IMG/VR virus record: IMGVR_UViG_3300023216_000815
Coordinates: 1 to 24,087 of that record
Length of the DNA: 24,087 nt
Strand: one strand, 5' to 3'
From: a virus
In this document: piece after piece, positions 19,531-24,087 of the stretch
Position numbering within the stretch: the first letter of the stretch is position 1
How the letters are laid out: each line of letters begins with the position of its first letter
Position numbers and translations under genes: made by a program
Notes under the pieces: model-generated
Told to the model about the DNA's origin: nothing
Seen by the model: the letters and a program-made list of their open reading frames with translations, nothing else
Database searches by the model: none

Positions 19531-20026
19531 CACCACCATGTTGAATGCTGTAATACCTTTCTGATGTTACATTTGCTTCCAAGGACTGATACTCATCTAC
19601 AGATGGATTCTCAGGAAGTTTCCGCATTATTTCTTCGAGAGATGCTTCTGCTGTACCATCTACAGAGTTAGTGATTCGCCCGGTATTTAGATAATGATGG
19701 AACGCTTCAACCCAAGCTTGAAGCACTGTTAATCTTTGTGACTCCTCCCCTTGAAGAGAGTTTGTCGTTGTTGTCGTTGAAACTGATGTCGGAATAATTG
19801 CTACTGCAGCATTTGTCTGCATCCGCTCAATCGTATCTTTAAGAAAATTCACAGTACTTCGGAGTTCATCTATTTCAGCTTGTAACTCTTTTGTACCATT
19901 TGTTTTATTCAAGGAACCTGCGGGGCGGCCCCGGCCTCGTTTCGAAGAAGTAGTTTGATCTACCTCCTCAACCCCTTGATCAAAATCCTTACCTTCTCTT
20001 GTAGAACCCGAAAAGTCATTAACCAT
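19520..20026 (-). CDS. AT-hook and coiled-coil protein (168 aa)
   Basis: SKRGRGRPAGSLNK at about 28-41 is an AT-hook core like those in the 16135 protein (RGRP.GS.NK). A coiled-coil segment follows (TKELQAEIDELRSTVNFLKD at about 45-64), then a Thr/Ser-rich linker and a helical acidic C-terminus. AGGAGAAGG gives a strong ribosome site. It overlaps the next gene by about 11 bp. A dimeric DNA-binding protein is the likely reading. Confidence 0.7.
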   Translation of the reverse strand: MVNDFSGSTREGKDFDQGVEEVDQTTSSKRGRGRPAGSLNKTNGTKELQAEIDELRSTVNFLKDTIERMQTNAAVAIIPTSVSTTTTTNSLQGEESQRLTVLQAWVEAFHHYLNTGRITNSVDGTAEASLEEIMRKLPENPSVDEYQSLEANVTSERYYSIQHGGDAA

Positions 20027-20038
20027 TTGTACCTTCTC

Positions 20039-20170
20039 CTATGAAACTTCCTTCACCTTTTTAAGACACCAAAGACATGTAAACCATGCATTAGATCTAT
20101 ATTTTTGCCATTGGTGCTTACCTAACAAACATTTTATAGATTTTTTTATTCCCCGTCTACTCTTTATCAT
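20039..20170 (-). CDS. Hidden small basic protein with one CxxC pair (43 aa)
   Basis: Between the genes at 20197 and 20026 a 43-codon frame begins with ATG at 20170-20168 and ends in TAG at 20039-20041. GGAAAGGAAAGG stands just before it, a good ribosome site. The product is strongly basic (MIKSRRGIKKSIKC), has Cys14 and a later CLWC pair, and is rich in Trp and Lys. Three Cys plus His19 could hold one zinc. It fills the only gap in this otherwise gapless operon, which supports it. Confidence 0.6.
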   Translation of the reverse strand: MIKSRRGIKKSIKCLLGKHQWQKYRSNAWFTCLWCLKKVKEVS

Positions 20171-20196
20171 ACCTTTCCTTTCCTATATTCCCTTTC

Positions 20197-20592
20197 CTAG
20201 TTTCCGTAACCTCCGTAAGCCCGACGTTCCCCACTAGGGAGAACACCAGATTCACCAAGCTGTTTTAACACGTCTGCAAACCCCATATGATCCCCCATAA
20301 TCGTTTGCATTTGATCGTTAGCAATGGCTAAAGATCTCTCAAGCCTTACAATCTGTTCGTGCAGTTTATTATTTCGGTCCATCGCCTCTCTAAAGCGTTC
20401 ATCCAGATTGCTATCAAAGTTCGAGCTCGCAGCATCAATTCTTCCGTAAATGCTAGAAATCTCTTCATGTATTCCATCAACTTGAGCAACTGTATCAGTT
20501 ACATCCGCACGTAATGTGAAAATCCATCCCATCAAACCAATAGCTACAATCACCAAAGGTATGATTGTAGCTATTAAAGTCAACTTATTCAT
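20197..20592 (-). CDS. Membrane-anchored coiled-coil protein (131 aa)
   Basis: A single N-terminal membrane helix (about 5-27, LIATIIPLVIVAIGLMGWIF) is followed by a long charged helical region (ADVTDTVAQVDGIHEEISSI through NKLHEQIVRLERSLAIANDQ), likely a coiled coil. The end is Gly/Tyr rich (GGYGN). This layout is common in phage spanin-like and other virion- or membrane-associated proteins. No lipobox is present. A lysis or host-membrane role is plausible but not shown. Confidence 0.65.
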   Translation of the reverse strand: MNKLTLIATIIPLVIVAIGLMGWIFTLRADVTDTVAQVDGIHEEISSIYGRIDAASSNFDSNLDERFREAMDRNNKLHEQIVRLERSLAIANDQMQTIMGDHMGFADVLKQLGESGVLPSGERRAYGGYGN

Positions 20593-20602
20593 TATTACAT
20601 CC

Positions 20603-21262
20603 TTAGATTCCTAATCGATCCAAAAGACTTAAAAGAATGGACTCACTAGATTTAGTAATATGCTCATTTGGGTCCGATCTAATTACTGTGTGAAGTGGAG
20701 CAGGTGCTGTAACTGTCTCTATTGGCTTATCCCCCAATGTGTCATATTTACCACCCCTCTTACCAGTTTCTCCACCCGTTGGATGATAGTCCTTGTAAGG
20801 TTTAACTATACCTTGCGGATCATCACCTACTGGAGCGGTGTATTGCTCAATCATCTCGATAAGTTGAGTCTCATCCTCCATCCCATACTCTGCTGCCACT
20901 TGGCCCAATCGTTGCCATATTTCTTTTTGAGCAGGATCTTCAGTAGAAGTATCTATATCAGATGTGTCAGGATCAGATGTGTCAGAAATCTCAGGAATGT
21001 CAGAGGAAGTGTCGGAGGAAGTGTCGGAGGGACCCCCACTATACCTCGAAGACATTCTCGCATGTGCTGCGTCTATGACTCCAGGAGAAAATGGTCGATC
21101 GGGAGAGGGCGAAGCCGCTTCATGTAATTTTCGCTGAACTGGATCAGTGACAGCAGAAGTATATTCACGAGGAGGGGCTTTACCAAGCTCTGATTCAACA
21201 TCATCGTGTTTTTTCAAATACGATAGAAGATTAACTAGTCGTTCTAAATCATTATCATTCAT
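20603..21262 (-). CDS. Acidic, low-complexity protein with Ser-Asp-Thr repeats (219 aa)
   Basis: Residues about 79-108 are a low-complexity tract of Ser, Asp and Thr in units such as SDTS, encoded in part by a 12-bp tandem repeat at 21003-21026. Short helical segments flank it at both ends (LERLVNLLSYLKK; ESILLSLLDRLGI). A Gly/Lys-rich patch (GGETGKRGGKYD) lies in the second half. The protein is acidic and probably largely disordered. The ATG overlaps the upstream stop (TAATG). A virion scaffold or linker function is possible; the sequence is not specific. Confidence 0.6.
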   Translation of the reverse strand: MNDNDLERLVNLLSYLKKHDDVESELGKAPPREYTSAVTDPVQRKLHEAASPSPDRPFSPGVIDAAHARMSSRYSGGPSDTSSDTSSDIPEISDTSDPDTSDIDTSTEDPAQKEIWQRLGQVAAEYGMEDETQLIEMIEQYTAPVGDDPQGIVKPYKDYHPTGGETGKRGGKYDTLGDKPIETVTAPAPLHTVIRSDPNEHITKSSESILLSLLDRLGI

Positions 21263-21645
21263 TACGGCAATCCATAAGTATTAGGTTCTCGATCTTCAGC
21301 ATCCGGTCCACCAATCGCTGACTGCTCATTCTTAATTTCTTGTGTAGGACGTTTAGTTTCTTGCATCTTTTTAGCGGCAAGAATAGCGTGTATTGAATTT
21401 TGAAGTTCAAAGAGAAGAGAGTTACCATACTCCATCTTCTCTAAATCAAGGATTAAATTATAAATATCTAAAGCCGGACCCGGTTCCATTCCAGCGAGAA
21501 CAGGTTCAAATTCTTCTTCTGATTTGTATAAATAGTCATGTAAATCAGGATGATGGGCCTGATCGAGAGAATGCCAACGATCATAGCCATCATGCCGATG
21601 GTGACCATCTTTCTGTAGCAACTTAGGTCGCCCGGTTTTAGCCAT
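21262..21645 (-). CDS. Hypothetical protein with His/Asp-rich N-terminus (127 aa)
   Basis: The first 45 residues are basic and full of His, Asp and Tyr (MAKTGRPKLLQKDGHHRHDG), with a short half-AT-hook (TGRPK). A helical middle follows (LDIYNLILDLEKMEYGNSLL; LQNSIHAILAAKKM), and the end is polar. The ATG overlaps the end of the upstream gene by 8 bp. I do not recognise a family. A metal-binding role for the His-rich tract is possible. Confidence 0.58.
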   Translation of the reverse strand: MAKTGRPKLLQKDGHHRHDGYDRWHSLDQAHHPDLHDYLYKSEEEFEPVLAGMEPGPALDIYNLILDLEKMEYGNSLLFELQNSIHAILAAKKMQETKRPTQEIKNEQSAIGGPDAEDREPNTYGLP

Positions 21646-23176
21646 TTATACCCACCACATCTAACATCTCATCAACATAGACTAACCCAGACTCATGTGA
21701 AAGAAGTATTTCAATAGATTCATCTACTAAATACTGCTGTGATTTCTTCAATTCATCTGTGCCCTCTTCACCAGCCGTTTCAGGCTTAGAAGATTTAATC
21801 TTATTCATTCGTTTCTTTGCAACTTCAAGCCATTTAGGATTGTATTCTTTGTGATCCTTAGCATCCGCCTCTGAAACCTTGAAGAATCGTTCTATATCAC
21901 CTTTCAGAATTACGGCTAATTTCTTGTAATCAGCCTCGTCTCCCTTCGGACCAACCTTACTCATAAAGAGATGATTTTCAACTATATTAGACACACGGTT
22001 AACAGTATCTTTAGGTACACCTAATTCGGTTAGAATACTCATTGTCATTTGGGCGCCCGTTTTATCGTGACCGGGGAAATGAGTATTATTATCAGTTCCA
22101 GTCTTATTTTTTCCAATATCATGGAATAAAATAGCTAGATTTACAATCGCATCAGTACTAGCTGCATTTTTAAGAGCTGTAATCGTATGTTTCCAAACAT
22201 TAGTCTGTTTGTGATTCTTGCCCCGTTGCTTGGTTTCTTCCATCGCAACTAAATCTTTTGAGATAAATTTAAGCTGATCGTTATCCGCTAAAAATTGTAA
22301 CCCAATCCAAGACTTTTCAGTCTGCATTATCTTAACCAGTTCAAACCCAATACGATGCTTCTTAACCCCTGATAATGCCTCAGAGTTAGCCTTTAAACCC
22401 TTCAAAACAGATGGATGGGCTTTAATAGGAAAATCGGCTAGAAATCTAGCACCACGCAAGATTCTAGTCGGATCTTCTTTAAAAGATTTAACACTATCAT
22501 TGTTAGGGGCTCGTAGCCACTTTAATTTGATATCTTCCATGCCTCTAGTTGGATCATAAAATTGACCTGTAACAGATTGAGCAACAGCATTAATCGTAAA
22601 ATCTCTAGTTCGTAGATTATTAAGAAGTTCATCCGGTGTAGTTGATATTAAATCAACTTTCATCCCGCCAACCTTAAACTGTAATCTCGAATGAGAATTA
22701 CTTCTCTCTGTGAACTCAATATTTATCTGCTTCAAGACTTCCTTTGCTTCCTCTAATGAAATAAGGGCAACTAAATCTATATCTTTAGAGACTTTCTTAA
22801 AGAATTTATCTCTAACAAAACCACCTACAAAATAAATAGGCAGATAATTCCCCAACATTCGAATCCAGTCAGACGCACGTTTTCGTTGTTCTAACTGTTC
22901 AGCAACCTTTGGATTAACCCATGCAGTTCTAGCACGTTCAAAAGTCCTACCGCCTCGGTGTACTAATTCATAAATCTTAGTACGCACCTTTCCAGTAGGA
23001 TCTTCTTTTGCTTCCTCTGAACGAGGTTTTCCCTCTTGCTCAAATTGCTCTGCACGGGGGTCAGAGGCCGGGTCAGACCTTTCAGTTTGAGCCTGACGAT
23101 ATTCAGCTACAGCTTGCTTTGCAAGCGTATAGTCCAGTCGCAATAAAAGTTTATCTACGTTAGACAGTTCTGTCAT
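21638..23176 (-). CDS. CCA-adding tRNA nucleotidyltransferase / poly(A) polymerase-like protein with HD domain (512 aa)
   Basis: Residues about 110-250 form a class II nucleotidyltransferase head: VGGFVRD (117-123), the metal-binding DID (132-134), RDFTINAVA (191-199) and EDPTRILRGARF (234-245), all hallmarks of CCA-adding enzymes and poly(A) polymerases. Residues about 325-405 are an HD phosphohydrolase domain: NVWKHTI, FHDIGK (351-356), HFPGH (366-370) and ENHLF, as in the bacterial CCA enzyme. An N-terminal extension of about 105 residues is not part of that family; it has a disordered acidic-polar part and then basic segments. The enzyme could repair tRNA 3' ends during infection. CCA and poly(A) addition cannot be told apart here. 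No tRNA gene is in the window. Confidence 0.85.
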   Translation of the reverse strand: MTELSNVDKLLLRLDYTLAKQAVAEYRQAQTERSDPASDPRAEQFEQEGKPRSEEAKEDPTGKVRTKIYELVHRGGRTFERARTAWVNPKVAEQLEQRKRASDWIRMLGNYLPIYFVGGFVRDKFFKKVSKDIDLVALISLEEAKEVLKQINIEFTERSNSHSRLQFKVGGMKVDLISTTPDELLNNLRTRDFTINAVAQSVTGQFYDPTRGMEDIKLKWLRAPNNDSVKSFKEDPTRILRGARFLADFPIKAHPSVLKGLKANSEALSGVKKHRIGFELVKIMQTEKSWIGLQFLADNDQLKFISKDLVAMEETKQRGKNHKQTNVWKHTITALKNAASTDAIVNLAILFHDIGKNKTGTDNNTHFPGHDKTGAQMTMSILTELGVPKDTVNRVSNIVENHLFMSKVGPKGDEADYKKLAVILKGDIERFFKVSEADAKDHKEYNPKWLEVAKKRMNKIKSSKPETAGEEGTDELKKSQQYLVDESIEILLSHESGLVYVDEMLDVVGING

Positions 23177-23343
23177 TATTTCTCAGTTTGAATAATATCT
23201 TTGACCAAAGCAACAACGCCACCAGTTGCACCTGCAGCGATTTCACTTTGGCCCATAAACATTCCATAGCCAGCTATAAGACCTAAAATTATCACAGCAG
23301 TAAGTGCTTGTGGTCTAATTTTGTCTAGTAAGTTAGAGATCAT
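23176..23343 (-). CDS. Hidden small holin-like membrane protein (55 aa)
   Basis: A 55-codon frame from ATG at 23343-23341 to TAA at 23178-23176. A hydrophobic helix spans about residues 12-31 (ALTAVIILGLIAGYGMFMGQ), and a second Ala/Gly/Val-rich stretch follows (IAAGATGGVVALV). This shape is usual for small phage holin-like and membrane proteins. Both junctions overlap neighbours by a few bases (ATGA with the upstream gene, TAATG with the nucleotidyltransferase gene), which strongly supports translation. Confidence 0.7.
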   Translation of the reverse strand: MISNLLDKIRPQALTAVIILGLIAGYGMFMGQSEIAAGATGGVVALVKDIIQTEK

Positions 23344-23768
23344 TTATATTTTTTACTCTCCCCACCTTTAACGGTTTGAAGTTTATCTAACTCTCGAAGA
23401 AGTTCTTCGTGATCTTGGTCACTAGCCCCGACCACCGCAAAGCCAGCATTATTATATGCTTCTGTAACCTCATCCAAATCAACATCAGTGATGACTACAC
23501 TATGTTTGAACTCATCACCACCGTGGCCTAAAGGACCAGTCATATGAATTAGTTCATCAAAAAATGGATTATTGTCATCTTTCGAGATTTGAGCACTATA
23601 GGAGCCAGTAGCATCTAAGGCAATATTACCTAGACAGACACCTCTTCCATCATAAATCCACCAAATCTCAGGATTTTTCTTCTCGTCCTTTTCTTCCTCT
23701 TCTTGCTCGTCCTTCTTATCCGAGGATTCATCTTCTTTCTGTTTCCAGAAAAGTTTTCTAAGCGTCAT
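23340..23768 (-). CDS. Acidic hypothetical protein (142 aa)
   Basis: I choose the ATG at 23768, whose GAGGGGGG ribosome site lies just ahead; a longer reading from 23846 would overlap the upstream gene by 89 bp. The N-terminus has a short basic piece (MTLRKLFWKQ), then a long Asp/Glu/Lys tract, then a compact alpha/beta part (IWWIYDGRGVCLGNIALDA through HSVVITDVDLDEVTEAYNNA). The acidic tract is probably disordered. I recognise no family. It overlaps the downstream membrane gene by 4 bp. Confidence 0.62.
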   Translation of the reverse strand: MTLRKLFWKQKEDESSDKKDEQEEEEKDEKKNPEIWWIYDGRGVCLGNIALDATGSYSAQISKDDNNPFFDELIHMTGPLGHGGDEFKHSVVITDVDLDEVTEAYNNAGFAVVGASDQDHEELLRELDKLQTVKGGESKKYK

Positions 23769-24087
23769 CAAACCATCCCCCCTCTTTGAGAAGTTCACGA
23801 GCAACATCATCAGCAAAAATTTCGCTAGATACTGCTTGATTATCAAAATTCTGCAAAATTATCCAATAAAACGCAGATAACGGAATATCCTCCTCATTGG
23901 GATCCGGAGGTAACATGTCATTATCATCAGCAAAGTTTTCTAAGTAAAAATCTTTACTCTTATTAGCAATAGATTGTCGTAAATCAGAATCGTCTTTCCA
24001 ACGATCTACATATCCGCCAATATGATCAGCAAGATAATCATTTTCACCTCGACTCAGAACTTTACGACTGGGTAACACCACATTTGT
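23758..24087 (-). CDS. Acidic hypothetical protein, 5' end probably outside the window
   Basis: The frame is open to the right edge. GTG codons at 24081 and 24078 could start it, but the codons before them stay open, so the true start may lie beyond the window. About 107-109 residues are visible: acidic, helical, with segments such as HIGGYVDRWKDDSDLRQSIA and LSAFYWIILQNFDNQAVSSE. Its end overlaps the start of the next gene by about 11 bp. Function unknown. Confidence 0.6.
   Translation of the reverse strand, partial: TNVVLPSRKVLSRGENDYLADHIGGYVDRWKDDSDLRQSIANKSKDFYLENFADDNDMLPPDPNEEDIPLSAFYWIILQNFDNQAVSSEIFADDVARELLKEGGWFDDA

Noticed and set aside
20566-20583. TTGACTTT on the minus strand at the start of the 20197-20592 gene
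   Set aside because: It lies inside the coding sequence (codons for Leu-Thr) and has no -10 hexamer 17 bp downstream.
20660-21127. 155-codon frame on the plus strand
   Set aside because: It mirrors the 20603-21262 gene; its product is a Cys/Arg/Ile-rich artefact of the opposite strand's repeat codons, and no ribosome site precedes it.
1-24087. CRISPR array or long direct repeats
   Set aside because: No regularly spaced repeat of 20 or more bases was seen; only the short motifs listed recur.

Overview
This window looks like part of the genome of a tailed bacteriophage, or a prophage fragment of one. Genes are short, densely packed and often overlap by ATGA, TAATG or similar junctions. Most products are small and unrecognised. 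The recognisable ones are typical of phages: a GP88-like protein, three DNA C5-cytosine methyltransferases, a SMARCAL1/HARP-type SNF2 helicase, a DUF2493/SLOG protein, a Vsr-fold endonuclease and a small holin-like membrane protein. Shine-Dalgarno sequences of the AGGAGG type and sigma70-like promoters point to a bacterial host. I cannot name the host or the phage genus. No integrase, terminase, capsid or tail gene can be recognised here, and I see no tRNA, rRNA or CRISPR array.

Layout. Plus strand, 1-18294: (i) 1-695, small genes including two Cys-rich ones, closed by a rho-independent terminator at 682-711; (ii) 781-2125, a GP88-like gene, a conserved phage gene and a zinc-binding protein, closed by a terminator at 2168-2202; (iii) promoter 2286-2314, then a short cytosine methyltransferase and a Cys-rich protein, closed by a terminator at 3351-3391; (iv) a noncoding stretch whose left half is G+C-rich, promoter 3690-3718, then a lipoprotein-like gene, a zinc-finger-like gene and an HTH/coiled-coil gene; (v) a 280-bp noncoding stretch rich in hairpins, promoter 6071-6099, then four small genes and a full-size C5-methyltransferase; (vi) promoter 8282-8310, then a second full-size C5-methyltransferase and six small genes; (vii) promoter 11756-11784, then eleven genes including three paralogues that join a sigma70-region-4-like HTH to two zinc sites; (viii) promoter 16073-16101, then a triple-AT-hook protein and an SNF2 helicase. 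Minus strand, 24087-18287: a convergent operon read leftwards. It holds two acidic proteins, a holin-like peptide, a CCA-adding-enzyme-like nucleotidyltransferase with an HD domain, low-complexity and coiled-coil proteins, an AT-hook protein, a Vsr-like nuclease and zinc-ribbon proteins. It meets the plus-strand genes tail to tail at 18287-18294.

How it may work together. Six plus-strand promoters share TTGACT(T), then 17 bp, then a TATAAT-like hexamer, and two of them overlap the stop codon of the gene before. This suggests a compact chain of host-sigma70-dependent transcription units. The three HTH-zinc paralogues carry a helix like the one with which sigma region 4.2 reads the -35 element, so control of these promoters is an attractive but unproven role. 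The orphan methyltransferases probably protect phage DNA from host restriction. AT-hook proteins recur on both strands, and the SNF2 enzyme has one directly upstream. Three hidden genes of 32-55 codons (10410, 20039, 23176) were found in addition to the longer frames.
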